DNA from: Staphylococcus equorum
Lineage (GTDB): Bacteria; Bacillota; Bacilli; Staphylococcales; Staphylococcaceae
Assembly: GCF_001747895.1 (NCBI RefSeq)
Contig: NZ_LNNB01000009.1
Location: forward strand, 248,001 to 312,000
Reading direction: 5' to 3'
Length of the DNA stretch: 64,000 bases
Shown: positions 1 to 9,292 of the stretch, in pieces
How positions within the stretch are numbered: position 1 is the stretch's first letter
Layout: each line of letters opens with the position of its first letter
Position numbers and translations under genes: made by a program
Notes under the pieces: model-generated
The model's input: only the letters and a program-made list of their open reading frames with translations
What the model was told of the DNA's origin: nothing
Database searches by the model: none

Positions 1-457
1 CTAATTCATCTGCATCTAAAAATCGATTGTAACCTACTAATGACAGGCCCTGTGTATCTTCTAATCTGTAATTATAAGGTGCAGTTTCAGTTGTTGTCAG
101 TTTTATATAAAGTCTTGGCTGCATTTTAAGTTCATCGCGTTTGGTATTCACTTGGATGGGTGACACCCCGTGAAAATCACTGAAATCATTTGCGAACGCG
201 TTAGTATCACTATAATTGTATTTTTTAGCTACGTCCATTAAACGACTTGAACCACTAATAATCTCTTTTGCTGCTAAAGTCATTCTACGTGACCTCGCAT
301 ATTCACTTGGAGACTGACCAACAATCATTTTAAATGATTGATCAAGATGATAAGGTGAAAGACCAACGTAATCACTGAGTTCTTGCAAATGAAAAGGCTC
401 TAGCAAATGATCTTCTATATAAACAATTGCCTGTTGTATTTGCTTGATAACGTCCAA
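1..457 (-). CDS. AraC-family transcriptional regulator with effector-binding domain (partial, 3' end outside window)
   Basis: The first ~100 residues form an AraC/XylS-type double helix-turn-helix. Helix pairs lie around LSDYVGLSPYHLDQSFK and MDVAKKYNYSDTNAFANDF, and the HGVSP signature follows. The residues after ~110 (PRLYIKLTTTETAPYNYRLE) resemble the start of a GyrI-like effector-binding domain, an architecture common in AraC-type small-molecule regulators. The start is TTG at 457, with AGGAGTG (470-464) placed correctly and no better ATG in frame. The C-terminus is cut off by the window edge. It lies downstream of zwf on the same strand but behind a terminator, so it is probably transcribed separately. 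The ligand and targets cannot be read from the sequence. Confidence 0.85.
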   Translation of the reverse strand, partial: MDVIKQIQQAIVYIEDHLLEPFHLQELSDYVGLSPYHLDQSFKMIVGQSPSEYARSRRMTLAAKEIISGSSRLMDVAKKYNYSDTNAFANDFSDFHGVSPIQVNTKRDELKMQPRLYIKLTTTETAPYNYRLEDTQGLSLVGYNRFLDADEL

Positions 458-675
458 AACTTTCACTCCTAATTTTCAAATGACTCATGCGCCATCATTG
501 CTTTTAAATTTATTGTTGGAAAACGTTAGCATCGTTTACCTAATTAATTATATTCTACATCATTTTACTTATACTTACATCTCAAAAATATTAAATAGAG
601 TAAAATGTAAATAAGTAAAGGCATAAACTTTATGTAATTTGCTCAATAGATTAAATCATAACACAAAAAAAGGTT

Positions 676-725
676 AAGAAAAAAGCAACAACACAAGTGA
701 TTTTTTACACTTGCGTTGTTGCTTT
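676..725 (-). terminator. Rho-independent terminator of zwf
   Basis: An 18-bp nearly perfect stem (682-699 with 708-725, core AGCAACAACACAAGTG) sits 23 bp past the zwf stop. Read on the minus strand it ends in a run of U residues. Confidence 0.85.
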
Positions 726-747
726 ATGTTATAGAAAGATAAACATA

Positions 748-2232
748 TTAATGAATATCGTCCCACCAATGGAAACCATCTCTACTTAAGAGTAATTCAC
801 TTTCTAATGGACCATTTGATCCTGATTCATAGTTAGGGAATTCAGGTTCATTTTGGTCCCATTCTTCTTGTATTGCATCGACAAATTTCCAAGTAGATTT
901 TAACTCTTCCCAATGGGTAAAGTTAGTAGCATCACCATTTAGACAATCAAATAATAAATTTTCATAAGCATCGACAGTATTCATTTTATCTTGTGCGCTC
1001 ATCGCATAAGATAATTGAACAGGTTCTGTTTCAATACCTTGAACATTTTTCTTCGCATTTAAATGTAATGATACGCCTTCATTAGGTTGGATGTTGATGA
1101 CAAGTAAATTTGAATCTAATTTCTTATCTGTTTCATAATATAAATTCATAGGCACTTCTTTAAATTCAACAACGACTTGAATCGTTTTACTCTTCATTCG
1201 TTTACCTGTTCTAATATAAAATGGCACGCCAGCCCATCTAAAGTTATCGACAGTCAATTTACCTGAAACGAAAGTAGGGGTTGTTGAGTCTTCAGCAACA
1301 CGGTCTTCATCTCTGTAACGTCTTACTTTTTGACCATCAATTGTACCTTCATCATATTGTCCGCGAACAAAGTTTTGACGAACTTCTTCTGATTCTAACT
1401 TACGCAATGATTTAAGTGCTTTAACTTTCTCAGCTCGTATATCTTCACTGTGTAAACTAATTGGTGCTTCCATTGCTAATAATGCAACCATTTGTAACAT
1501 ATGGTTTTGAACCATATCTTTTAAAGCACCACTTGATTCATAGTAACCACCTCTATCTTCAACACCTAATACTTCTGAAGATGTTACTTGAATGTTAGAA
1601 ATGTATTTATTATTCCATAATGGTTCGAACATCGCATTAGCGAAACGAAGTACTTCTATATTTTGTACCATGTCTTTACCTAAGTAATGGTCAATACGAT
1701 AAATTTCTTCTTCTTTAAATGAACGACGTAATTGTTCATTAAGTTGCTCTGCTGACTCTAAATCAGTACCGAATGGTTTTTCAATAACTAAACGTTTGAA
1801 ACCAGTAGTCTCGGTTAATCCAGATGATTTCAAATAATCAGAAATCACACCGAAGAAATTAGGAGCCATAGCTAGGTAGAATAATCTATTACCCTGAAGT
1901 TGGAACTCAGTATCTAATTTATTACTCACTTCTAGTAGTGATTGATAACTTGCTTCATCACTGACATCATGTTTATGATAAAACACGTGTTCCATAAATT
2001 TATCAAGATGTTTTGTATCTTTAACATGTTCTTGAATTGATGATTTCACTTGACTACGGAAATCATCGTTTGTTAAGTCTCTTCTACCTATCCCAATGAT
2101 TGCAACTTGTTCATTTAAGTTTTCTTGTTGATACAAATGGAATAATGATGGAAATAATTTTCTGTGACTAAGATCACCAGTTGCTCCAAAAATTGTTATT
2201 AAGCATGGAATATCTTTGTTTCTAGTATTCAA
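748..2232 (-). CDS. zwf: Glucose-6-phosphate 1-dehydrogenase
   Basis: Cytosolic enzyme that oxidises glucose 6-phosphate to 6-phosphogluconolactone with NADP, the entry step of the oxidative pentose phosphate pathway. The dinucleotide-binding motif GATGDLSHRK is at residues 16-25, EKPFGTDL at 151-158 and the active-site motif RIDHYLGK at 179-186. The length (494 aa) is normal for the family. I chose TTG at 2232. It has TTGAGG eight bases upstream and gives the MNTRNK-IPCLITIFGATGD start typical of staphylococcal proteins. The TTG two codons earlier is too close to that ribosome site. The gene appears monocistronic and divergent from rnz. A TATAAT on the minus strand at 2274-2269 is a possible -10 with no clear -35. 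Confidence 0.97.
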   Translation of the reverse strand: MNTRNKDIPCLITIFGATGDLSHRKLFPSLFHLYQQENLNEQVAIIGIGRRDLTNDDFRSQVKSSIQEHVKDTKHLDKFMEHVFYHKHDVSDEASYQSLLEVSNKLDTEFQLQGNRLFYLAMAPNFFGVISDYLKSSGLTETTGFKRLVIEKPFGTDLESAEQLNEQLRRSFKEEEIYRIDHYLGKDMVQNIEVLRFANAMFEPLWNNKYISNIQVTSSEVLGVEDRGGYYESSGALKDMVQNHMLQMVALLAMEAPISLHSEDIRAEKVKALKSLRKLESEEVRQNFVRGQYDEGTIDGQKVRRYRDEDRVAEDSTTPTFVSGKLTVDNFRWAGVPFYIRTGKRMKSKTIQVVVEFKEVPMNLYYETDKKLDSNLLVINIQPNEGVSLHLNAKKNVQGIETEPVQLSYAMSAQDKMNTVDAYENLLFDCLNGDATNFTHWEELKSTWKFVDAIQEEWDQNEPEFPNYESGSNGPLESELLLSRDGFHWWDDIH

Positions 2233-2382
2233 GATCAAAACCTCAATTCTTTTTATAAATCTCTATTTATTATAGACCAACATTCAGTATTATTCCTACA
2301 ATTTTGCTTGGAAGTATTTAATTTTAATATATTTTTTATTCTTTTGTGTGATAAAATGTGAACAAGAAGAGGAGGCATATGC

Positions 2383-3303
2383 ATGGAAATCACATTTTTT
2401 GGCACGAGTGCAGGTCTACCAACCAAAGAAAGAAACACCCAAGCAATTGCATTAAATTTAGAACCATACTCAAATAATGTTTGGTTATTTGATGTGGGTG
2501 AAGGGACTCAACATCAAATACTGCATCATTCAATCAAATTGGGTAAAGTTGATCATATTTTTATTACACATATGCACGGGGATCATATATTTGGTTTGCC
2601 CGGACTATTAACGAGTCGTTCATTTCAGGGTGGAGAAGGCAAGCCACTCACAGTAGTTGGACCAAAGGGTATTCAACAATTTATAGAAACGGCCTTACAA
2701 CTATCTGAATCCAGATTAAATTATCCAATCACATACATAGAAATTGAAGATCAATTAAACTATCATCATAATGGTTTTAATGTGAACGCACATCTATTAA
2801 ACCATGGTATTACATCTTATGGCTACAGAATTGAAGCGCCCTATACCCCAGGGAAAATTGATGTTCAAGCTTTAAAGGATATTGGTTTGGAACCGGGACC
2901 TAAGTATCAAGATATTAAAATTAATGAAACTTTTGAACATAATGGATTAATTTATGATTCTAATCAATTTAAAGGCGATGCTGTTAAAGGTCCTGTTATC
3001 GCTATATTTGGCGACACGATGCCTTGTAAAAATGAGTTGTTAATTGCTCAAGATGCAACAGTAATGGTACATGAAAGTACTTATATAGAAGGGGATAAAA
3101 TGTTAGCAAACAATTATCACCACAGTCATATTGACGATGTGTTTGAGTTAATTGATGAAGCTCAAGTTGAATATAGTTTAATTACACACATAAGTAATCG
3201 CTATACAAAAGAAGAAGTGGAAACGATTAGTGAATCATTAAAGTCTCGAGACACAACACCACCATTCATGTTTGTTAACGATTTTGATTCGTGGTCATTT
3301 TAG
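2383..3303 (+). CDS. rnz: Ribonuclease Z (tRNA 3' endonuclease)
   Basis: Metallo-beta-lactamase fold nuclease that cuts the 3' trailer from tRNA precursors lacking an encoded CCA. The zinc-binding signature HMHGDH lies at residues 63-68 (H63, H65, D67, H68). The other expected ligands are visible at H141, D211 and H269, matching the positions in B. subtilis RNase Z. The length of 306 aa is typical. A strong GAGGAGG precedes the ATG. The gene stands alone, divergent from zwf. The CCA-adding enzyme that completes the same tRNA ends is encoded further along this window (39581-40786). Confidence 0.97.
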   Translation: MEITFFGTSAGLPTKERNTQAIALNLEPYSNNVWLFDVGEGTQHQILHHSIKLGKVDHIFITHMHGDHIFGLPGLLTSRSFQGGEGKPLTVVGPKGIQQFIETALQLSESRLNYPITYIEIEDQLNYHHNGFNVNAHLLNHGITSYGYRIEAPYTPGKIDVQALKDIGLEPGPKYQDIKINETFEHNGLIYDSNQFKGDAVKGPVIAIFGDTMPCKNELLIAQDATVMVHESTYIEGDKMLANNYHHSHIDDVFELIDEAQVEYSLITHISNRYTKEEVETISESLKSRDTTPPFMFVNDFDSWSF

Positions 3304-3340
3304 TTACAGCTAATTCAAAATAGTAATATAGATATCTAAC

Positions 3341-3377
3341 GAAAGCGTAAGTTCTTAATCTAGGAACTTGCGCTTTC
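3341..3377 (+). terminator. Hairpin in the rnz 3' region, possible terminator
   Basis: GAAAGCGTAAGTTC (3341-3354) pairs perfectly with 3364-3377 around a 9-nt loop. There is no clear U-run behind it, so it could be a weak or processing hairpin and not a terminator. Confidence 0.45.
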
Positions 3378-3488
3378 AAGCTATCAACAGTGCCTTTAAT
3401 ATAGATTGACAATATGTTACTTCATGTTTTGTGCACGCTTTCCACGAGTTTAGTTGTAATATAAAGTGGTGAAATATTTCGAAATTAA

Positions 3489-3532
3489 AATAACACTAAT
3501 TCATATGCAACATGCAATGAATTAGTGTTATT
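3489..3532. terminator. Bidirectional terminator between rnz and proC
   Basis: A 16-bp perfect inverted repeat (AATAACACTAATTCAT at 3489-3504 with 3517-3532), flanked by A-rich and T-rich runs, lies between the convergent rnz and proC genes and could serve both strands. Confidence 0.7.
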
Positions 3533-3586
3533 ATTTTATATTTATAAATGAGTTAAAATAGCACTTGTATTTATACTTTAATTTAA

Positions 3587-4402
3587 CTAATCGTCATCTT
3601 GACTTGATAATTCAATACTTCTATTAACAGCAGCGCGTAAACAATCTTCGAACACACCTTCAATATCATGTTCTGATAAAGCATTTAAGCCTGCTTGGGT
3701 AGTGCCACCTTTAGAAGTTATATTTTTCCTCAATTGTTCCATACTCAATTCAGATCGTTCAATCATTTTACTTGTGCCTATAATTAAATTACGGATAGAT
3801 TCTTCAACTTGAGATTTCTCTAAACCTAGTTGCGTGCCCGCTGTCACATATTGTTCGAATACGTGATATAAAAAGGCTGGACCGCTTCCTGTAATTGCAG
3901 TAACTTGATGCAAGTTATCTTCAGAAACTTCTATTGCTGAACCAAATGCATTGATCAAATCATCAACTTCTTCTTTAGATTTTGGTCCAAAATTATTAGA
4001 AAAACTGATACCTGTTACAGAATGACCTACATGCGCATTTGTATTTGGCATAATACGAGCAATTGGATTATCAGCACCAATTTTTTCGCGAATATAGCTT
4101 ATTGGTAAACCAGCCATAATAGAAATGAATTTATTATTTTCTGTTACATTAGGTCTAATACGCTCAGATAATACATCAAAATCATAAGGTTTTGTACCTA
4201 AAAATACATAATCAGCATCTTTTAATAATGCTTCATCATCATAACTATAATTCACACCTAATTTTTCTGCATAATCTTTAAGTGCAACTTCGTTAGAACG
4301 ATTTGTTAAATAAATATTGTTAGAATCAATCACTTTTGAATTAACGATACCTGTAAAAATGGCATGAGCCATGTTACCAGCACCATAAAATACTAGTTTC
4401 AT
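3587..4402 (-). CDS. proC: Pyrroline-5-carboxylate reductase
   Basis: Catalyses the last step of proline synthesis, NAD(P)H reduction of 1-pyrroline-5-carboxylate. The N-terminal Rossmann motif GAGNMA is at residues 7-12. The C-terminal helical domain carries SGPAFLYH and the family signature TSKGGTTQAGLNAL. The length of 271 aa is normal. GAGGAAG precedes the ATG. It is convergent with rnz and divergent from the SDR gene, so it looks monocistronic. The acidic tail (SSQDDD) is nothing unusual. Confidence 0.96.
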   Translation of the reverse strand: MKLVFYGAGNMAHAIFTGIVNSKVIDSNNIYLTNRSNEVALKDYAEKLGVNYSYDDEALLKDADYVFLGTKPYDFDVLSERIRPNVTENNKFISIMAGLPISYIREKIGADNPIARIMPNTNAHVGHSVTGISFSNNFGPKSKEEVDDLINAFGSAIEVSEDNLHQVTAITGSGPAFLYHVFEQYVTAGTQLGLEKSQVEESIRNLIIGTSKMIERSELSMEQLRKNITSKGGTTQAGLNALSEHDIEGVFEDCLRAAVNRSIELSSQDDD

Positions 4403-4544
4403 GTGAATATTTCACTTCCTCTTAGTTTTTATGTTTCTATACTAACATAGATTTATAATATAACTAATATTTATATTATATACATGACATATCATAGCCA
4501 TTTCAATTATACTAACTGTACATTGACAAAGGGTAGGGATAATT

Positions 4545-5303
4545 ATGATTGGCAAACATTATATTTTAACTGGAGGAACGAGTGGTTTAGGTAAAGCAAT
4601 ATTAAAGATACTATTAAAGAAAAGGGTGTTTGTGACAGTAATCGTACGTAATCCACAAAAATTAGATGATATTATTGCGCAGTATGGTACAGAGCATTTA
4701 TCTATCATACAATGCGACTTACAATCACAAGCTCAAATTCTAAAGCTTAAGCATCATTTTCAAGACCAATCAATCGATGGTTTAATTTATTCATCTGGGT
4801 TAGGTTATTTTAAAGCAATAGAGCAACATAGTATTGATGAAATGTTAGAAACTTATACTTTAAATATAGTGAACTTCAATATACTTTTGACTACTATTCA
4901 ACCATTTTTAAGTACTAATCCATCTATCGTTGGTATTGGTAGCCAGTCTGCTTTTTTAACACAAGCTTATGCTGCACATTACGGGGCAAGCAAAGCTGCT
5001 TTTAACCAAGTCTTGAATGCACTTCGCATTGAAAGACCTAACTATCATGTCCTAACTGTAAATACTGGCCCCATCGCTACACCATTTCATGAAAAAGCAG
5101 ATCCATCGTTAGCATTTGCACAAAAATATAAAAGTATTATGTTAGATTCAGATAAATTAGCACAGCAAGTCGTAAAAGGGATACTTATGAACAAAACAGA
5201 AATCAATGAACCTAAATGGATGCATTTTATATTAAAGATTTATCAACTTGCACCACGTTTTATTGAAAAACATTTCACGATATTTTTTAAAAATAAAGCT
5301 TAA
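4545..5303 (+). CDS. Short-chain dehydrogenase/reductase, YueD (benzil reductase)-like
   Basis: Classical SDR fold. The cofactor motif TGGTSGLG is at residues 9-16 and the catalytic Y146-x3-K150 lies in AHYGASKAA, with serines at 133 and 135 as candidate catalytic Ser. The length of 252 aa is typical. The overall pattern resembles the B. subtilis YueD benzil reductase group, so an NADPH-dependent carbonyl reduction is likely, but the substrate is unknown. The gene is alone, divergent from proC and convergent with the aldo/keto reductase gene. AGGGTAGGG upstream of the ATG at 4545 is a mediocre ribosome site. Confidence 0.85.
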   Translation: MIGKHYILTGGTSGLGKAILKILLKKRVFVTVIVRNPQKLDDIIAQYGTEHLSIIQCDLQSQAQILKLKHHFQDQSIDGLIYSSGLGYFKAIEQHSIDEMLETYTLNIVNFNILLTTIQPFLSTNPSIVGIGSQSAFLTQAYAAHYGASKAAFNQVLNALRIERPNYHVLTVNTGPIATPFHEKADPSLAFAQKYKSIMLDSDKLAQQVVKGILMNKTEINEPKWMHFILKIYQLAPRFIEKHFTIFFKNKA

Positions 5304-5348
5304 TTGCTACTATTCTGTTTATGTATTATTGAACTTAAATGGCAATAT

Positions 5349-5428
5349 AAAAAGAGTTAGTTGAACTTAAAAGATAATAGATGAGTAACATGACATCTAC
5401 TTTCACAAGTATCAAACTAACTCTTTTT
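5349..5428. terminator. Bidirectional terminator between SDR and aldo/keto reductase genes
   Basis: AAAAAGAGTTAGTT (5349-5362) pairs with AACTAACTCTTTTT (5415-5428). The loop holds a smaller hairpin (TAGATG/CATCTA). U-runs occur on both strands. Confidence 0.8.
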
Positions 5429-5443
5429 TAGTGTTGTGATTTA

Positions 5444-6358
5444 TTATTTTAAATGCTGTGTATATTCCAGATTCTTAACACGATTACGTGCAACTTTTAG
5501 TTTTTCTAAACTAATTTCTTTTGATAATTCGTAATTCTTCACATTTTCATCTAATTGGTCAACGCTGCTTGCCCCCATAATAATAGAACCTAGAGCATCA
5601 TGTGACGTAAGATAGTTAAATGTTAAACCAGTTAAATTATTTTCAACCTCTTTAATAGAGGCTATCGTTTCTCCTAATTCTTGGTAAGTATAATCAAATA
5701 TACCTTCTGCAAATTTAGAATCTAACGCTTGATTACTATTGGTAGTTAACAATCCTTTAAAAACAGGGCCACGTGCAAGTACTTTAACCTTCTTAGCATG
5801 CACATCATCTAATAATACTTCTGGTCTATTATCAATTAAGTTAAATTGAGACATTAAAGTTTCGATGTCGCTGTGTTTTAAATAATAATCAATGACATTA
5901 GGTCGAATTGAAGATATGCCATACGCGCGCACAACACCTTCTTTTTTCAATTCATCAAATGCACTAATTGTTTCATCTAGTGGATCATCAATCGTACCAC
6001 CATGTAATTGATATAAATCTAAGTGATCTAATTCTAGTCTTTGTAAAGAGTCCTTCACAGCAGCTTTGATATATTTTTTAGAAGGATCCCAAAATGTAGT
6101 ACCATCATCAGCTAAATGATTACCTACTTTTGTGCCAATCACAATATCATCTCGATTTTGATATTTTTTCAAGGCTTTACCTACAATATCTTCGTTTACA
6201 CCTTTATCATAAATATCAGCCGTATCAAAATATGTGATGCCTTGTTCAATCGCACGTTCTATAATTGGCTCTGCTTGTTCATAATCAGTGCCTAAACTCA
6301 TACAGCCTAAACCTAATTCTGAGATTTCAATACCACTTTTTAAAATATTTTTTTGCAT
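5444..6358 (-). CDS. Aldo/keto reductase
   Basis: NADPH-dependent oxidoreductase of the (beta/alpha)8 aldo/keto reductase family. The catalytic tetrad is visible: D45 and Y50 in FDTADIYD, K77 in GTKVG and H119 in YQLHG. I start it at ATG 6358, which has GAAAGGAG correctly spaced and gives 304 aa. The frame stays open another 16 codons upstream, but those have no ribosome site. The substrate is unknown; the sequence resembles the YdhF/YajO-like general stress reductases. It is a single gene ending at a shared bidirectional terminator. Confidence 0.9.
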   Translation of the reverse strand: MQKNILKSGIEISELGLGCMSLGTDYEQAEPIIERAIEQGITYFDTADIYDKGVNEDIVGKALKKYQNRDDIVIGTKVGNHLADDGTTFWDPSKKYIKAAVKDSLQRLELDHLDLYQLHGGTIDDPLDETISAFDELKKEGVVRAYGISSIRPNVIDYYLKHSDIETLMSQFNLIDNRPEVLLDDVHAKKVKVLARGPVFKGLLTTNSNQALDSKFAEGIFDYTYQELGETIASIKEVENNLTGLTFNYLTSHDALGSIIMGASSVDQLDENVKNYELSKEISLEKLKVARNRVKNLEYTQHLK

Positions 6359-6576
6359 GTCGTTTCTCCTTTCGATACACTTGATGATAGGGCATAGACG
6401 TAACAAAATAAGTCGTTATGAATTACTTTTATGCATTGCGCAAAAATTTTGATATAAATGAAATCTAAATACTTAGATTTCTACAAATATCGCTTTTATC
6501 GCTTTTGCTATTCCCTGAAACACTAACGTGTTAATCTTAACAATAACTTAATTCAAATAAAAGGAACGTGATTATA

Positions 6577-7119
6577 ATGAATCTATTCGAGAAAACATTA
6601 CATAAAGAGTCCATCTACAAAGGTGCAATTATTGATTTAGAAGTCCATGATATAGAACTACCCGATGGACAAACGTCAAAACGTGAATTAGTCTACCATA
6701 ACGGGGCAGTTGCAGTATGTGCAATCAATCCAGATAACCAAGTTATTCTCGTCAGACAGTATCGTAAACCCGCTGAAAAAACATTATTAGAAATACCAGC
6801 TGGAAAATTAGAATTAAATGAAGAAAGAGAATCAGCTGCCAAAAGAGAATTAGAAGAAGAAACGGGCTATATTGCTGAAAATTTAGAATTGATTACTGAA
6901 ATGTACGGTTCTCCTGGCTTCTCTAATGAAAAGATTTCAATTTATCTTGCCAAAGACCTTAAAATAGGTGAAATGAATTTAGATGATGACGAATTTATTG
7001 AAATCGAAACATATAATATTAAAGAAATAACATCCATGCTCCAAAACAAAGAAATCGAGGATGCTAAAACAATTATTGCTTTACAATATCTATTACTTAA
7101 TTATAATCATTCCAAATAA
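6577..7119 (+). CDS. nudF: ADP-ribose pyrophosphatase, Nudix family
   Basis: Hydrolyses ADP-ribose to AMP and ribose 5-phosphate and helps recycle NAD breakdown products. The Nudix box spans residues 76-98 (GKLELNEE...RELEEETGY) with the REL-EEE-TG core intact. The upstream QYRKPAEKTLLEIPAGK is typical of the ADP-ribose group. The ATG at 6577 (180 aa) is spaced properly from AAAGGA. The GTG at 6568 is too close to it. In staphylococci and bacilli nudF commonly sits beside fur and xerD, as it does here. Confidence 0.93.
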   Translation: MNLFEKTLHKESIYKGAIIDLEVHDIELPDGQTSKRELVYHNGAVAVCAINPDNQVILVRQYRKPAEKTLLEIPAGKLELNEERESAAKRELEEETGYIAENLELITEMYGSPGFSNEKISIYLAKDLKIGEMNLDDDEFIEIETYNIKEITSMLQNKEIEDAKTIIALQYLLLNYNHSK

Positions 7120-7190
7120 CTTGCCTACAGACTTGCGTATTTTATCAATTATTGGTATTTTATATATATAAATCATTATGTAAATTGAAA

Positions 7191-7205
7191 TGATTATAAT
7201 TATTA
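7191..7205. promoter_or_regulatory. Fur/PerR-type box upstream of fur
   Basis: TGATTATAATTATTA matches the Fur consensus TGATAATNATTATCA at 12 of 14 defined positions and the PerR consensus TTATAATNATTATAA at 11 of 14. It ends 19 bp before the fur start codon. Autoregulation or PerR control is an inference. Confidence 0.5.
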
Positions 7206-7224
7206 GTAGGGGAGTGAGGCTTCC

Positions 7225-7671
7225 GTGGAAGAACGATTAAATCGCGTGAAGCAACAATTACAACAATCATCTTATAAATTAACTCCGCAGCGCGAAGCAA
7301 CGTTAAGAGTTTTAATTGAAAATGAGAAAGATCATTTAAGCGCTGAAGACGTTTATTTAAAAGTTAAAGATAAAGCACCTGAAATAGGACTTGCGACTGT
7401 CTATCGTACGTTAGAATTATTAGCAGAATTAAAAGTTGTGGATAAAATTAATTTTGGTGATGGTGTTGCCCGTTTTGATTTACGTAAAGAAGGCGCGAAG
7501 CATTTCCACCATCACCTTGTTTGTATGGAATGCGGTAAAGTAGAAGAAATCGAAGAAGATTTATTGCCTCAAGTGGAAGAAAAAGTAGAGCAAGATTTTA
7601 ACTTTAGAATTTCAGACCATCGCTTAACATTCCATGGTGTATGCTCAGATTGCCAAGCTCAAGGTAAGTAA
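7225..7671 (+). CDS. fur: Ferric uptake regulator
   Basis: Fe(II)-responsive repressor of iron acquisition genes. It has an N-terminal winged helix (PQREATLRVL...EIGLATVYRTLELLAE) and a C-terminal dimer domain. The metal motif HFHHH is at 93-97. The two CxxC pairs that hold structural zinc are C100/C103 and C140/C143. The length is 148 aa. It begins with GTG behind a strong GGGGAGTGAGG. The full pair of CxxC motifs and the operon position beside xerD favour Fur over PerR or Zur, although family members are hard to separate by sequence alone. A candidate Fur/PerR box lies just upstream. Confidence 0.92.
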   Translation: MEERLNRVKQQLQQSSYKLTPQREATLRVLIENEKDHLSAEDVYLKVKDKAPEIGLATVYRTLELLAELKVVDKINFGDGVARFDLRKEGAKHFHHHLVCMECGKVEEIEEDLLPQVEEKVEQDFNFRISDHRLTFHGVCSDCQAQGK

Positions 7672-7712
7672 GCTCAACATCATACACTATTTTATAAATA
7701 GAGGTGGTACCA

Positions 7713-8600
7713 TTGGATACGATAATTGAAGAATATTTGAGATTTATCCAACTAGAAAAAGGGTTGAGTTCGAATACAATTGGCGCATATAGAAGAGACT
7801 TAAAAAAATATGCCACTTTTTTAGAAGAACAAAAAATAGGGCATATAGATTTTGTAGATAGACAATTAATCAATCAATGCCTCGGCTATTTACACGACGA
7901 GGGTGCTTCCGCAAAATCATTGGCGCGTTTCATATCTACAGTACGCAGTTTTCATCAGTTCGCATTACGAGAAAAATATGCTGCAAAAGATCCAACTGTA
8001 TTAATCGAAACACCGAAATATGATAGGAAATTACCTGATGTCTTAGAAGTAGATGAAGTACTTGCTTTGCTTGAGACTCCGAACTTATCAAAAATTAACG
8101 GCTATAGAGATCGTACAATGTTAGAATTGTTATATGCTACAGGCATGCGCGTTTCTGAACTTATACACATTGAACTTGAGGATATCAATTTAATCATGGG
8201 CTTCGTCAAAGTATTTGGTAAAGGAAACAAAGAACGCATTATCCCATTAGGTGATGCAGTAATAGAATATTTAAATACATATTTAGATACAACACGCCCT
8301 CAATTATTGAAGCGTACTGTGACAAATGTATTGTTTTTAAATATGCATGGTAAACCTTTATCAAGACAAGCTATTTGGAAAATGATTAAACAAAACGGTG
8401 TAAAAGCGAATATCAATAAGACGTTGACACCACATACATTGAGACATTCATTTGCTACACATTTACTTGAAAATGGTGCTGATTTACGTGCTGTACAAGA
8501 AATGTTAGGACATTCTGATATTTCGACAACACAACTTTACACACATGTCTCAAAATCACAAATTCGCAAAATGTATAATGAATTTCATCCACGTGCATAA
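7713..8600 (+). CDS. xerD: Site-specific tyrosine recombinase XerD
   Basis: With XerC it resolves chromosome dimers at dif near the division septum. The N-terminal SAM-like core-binding domain covers about residues 1-90 and the catalytic domain follows. All catalytic residues are present: R146 (GMRVSEL), K170, H241-xx-R244 (HTLRH), H267 (LGHSD) and Y276 (QLYTH). I start it at TTG 7713 behind GAGGTGG, which gives 295 aa and the MDTIIEEYLRFIQ start expected from staphylococcal XerD. The frame from GTG 7704 would start inside the ribosome site. It is probably cotranscribed with fur, 41 bp upstream. XerD is essential in S. aureus. Confidence 0.96.
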   Translation: MDTIIEEYLRFIQLEKGLSSNTIGAYRRDLKKYATFLEEQKIGHIDFVDRQLINQCLGYLHDEGASAKSLARFISTVRSFHQFALREKYAAKDPTVLIETPKYDRKLPDVLEVDEVLALLETPNLSKINGYRDRTMLELLYATGMRVSELIHIELEDINLIMGFVKVFGKGNKERIIPLGDAVIEYLNTYLDTTRPQLLKRTVTNVLFLNMHGKPLSRQAIWKMIKQNGVKANINKTLTPHTLRHSFATHLLENGADLRAVQEMLGHSDISTTQLYTHVSKSQIRKMYNEFHPRA

Positions 8601-8645
8601 ACACAAACCAGTTTATTCGTTGAATAGCTAGCTTGTGTTTTTTTG
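8599..8645 (+). terminator. Terminator after xerD
   Basis: AAACACAA (8599-8606) pairs with TTGTGTTT (8633-8640) and is followed by further T residues. The stem is short (8 bp) with a long loop, and overlaps the xerD stop codon. Confidence 0.55.
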
Positions 8646-8692
8646 TTTGCGTCGCCATTTTAATATGACTTGTTTTTTCATTTAACTTAAGT

Positions 8693-9199
8693 TTATTCTT
8701 TTTTTGCACGGCGTATATCAAGTGCTTGTTGTCGCGCTTTGTCAACTTCTGAACGATCTCTTTCTAAATGATGATTTACAATATAACTATCTTCTATCAA
8801 ATGTGGTGTTCTAACAAAATCAGGGTATTTTTTAAAAATATCCTGTTCCATTTCTTTTGTTATTGGTAATTGAATTGGCACAAATTGCTTAGCACTAGCC
8901 ACAGACTGAATTAATTCTATGATAATTTTTTTATATTTATCTGTATAGATGCCTAAATCAATGGATTGTTCACTTTGTTCTATAACACTTAATGCTTTTT
9001 TAAATGATCGTAACGCACCAACATTGTTATGTCTGCGATAATGATAGCAACCTGTTGCTAACAAAATCAAACTTACAATCGCATCATCTTTACTAAATTG
9101 CGGATTTTCTTTCCAAGCTTCTTCTAAAATGTCATGACACAAAAAGTAGTGTTGTTCCGTATGAAATTGATAATAAAAATCTTGCAATGCATTTTCCAT
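8693..9199 (-). CDS. DUF309 domain-containing protein
   Basis: The alpha-helical DUF309 motif is visible at the N-terminus (FLCHDILEEAWKE) with the following CYHYRRHNNVGALRSFKKAL helix pair, which has TPR-like character. No catalytic function is established for the family. The start at ATG 9199 has GGAGCGG eight bases upstream and gives 168 aa. The open frame extends 11 codons further with no ribosome site. It is convergent with xerD and divergent from scpA, in the same place as in other staphylococci. Confidence 0.85.
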   Translation of the reverse strand: MENALQDFYYQFHTEQHYFLCHDILEEAWKENPQFSKDDAIVSLILLATGCYHYRRHNNVGALRSFKKALSVIEQSEQSIDLGIYTDKYKKIIIELIQSVASAKQFVPIQLPITKEMEQDIFKKYPDFVRTPHLIEDSYIVNHHLERDRSEVDKARQQALDIRRAKKE

Positions 9200-9238
9200 A
9201 ATTAAAACCGCTCCAAATTTAAATGTTTTCATTAAACA

Positions 9239-9247
9239 TGCTATAAT
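9239..9247 (+). promoter_or_regulatory. Extended -10 promoter for scpA-scpB-rluB
   Basis: A perfect TGCTATAAT lies 46 bp before the scpA ATG. No convincing -35 is seen, as expected for an extended -10 promoter. Confidence 0.55.
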
Positions 9248-9292
9248 ATTTTAGTGAAATACGCACATAACTTGCTATATGAGGTAGATACT

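Noticed and set aside
2253-2438. Minus-strand open frame of 61 codons between zwf and rnz
   Set aside because: Overlaps the rnz start and promoter region; no ribosome site or conserved sequence.
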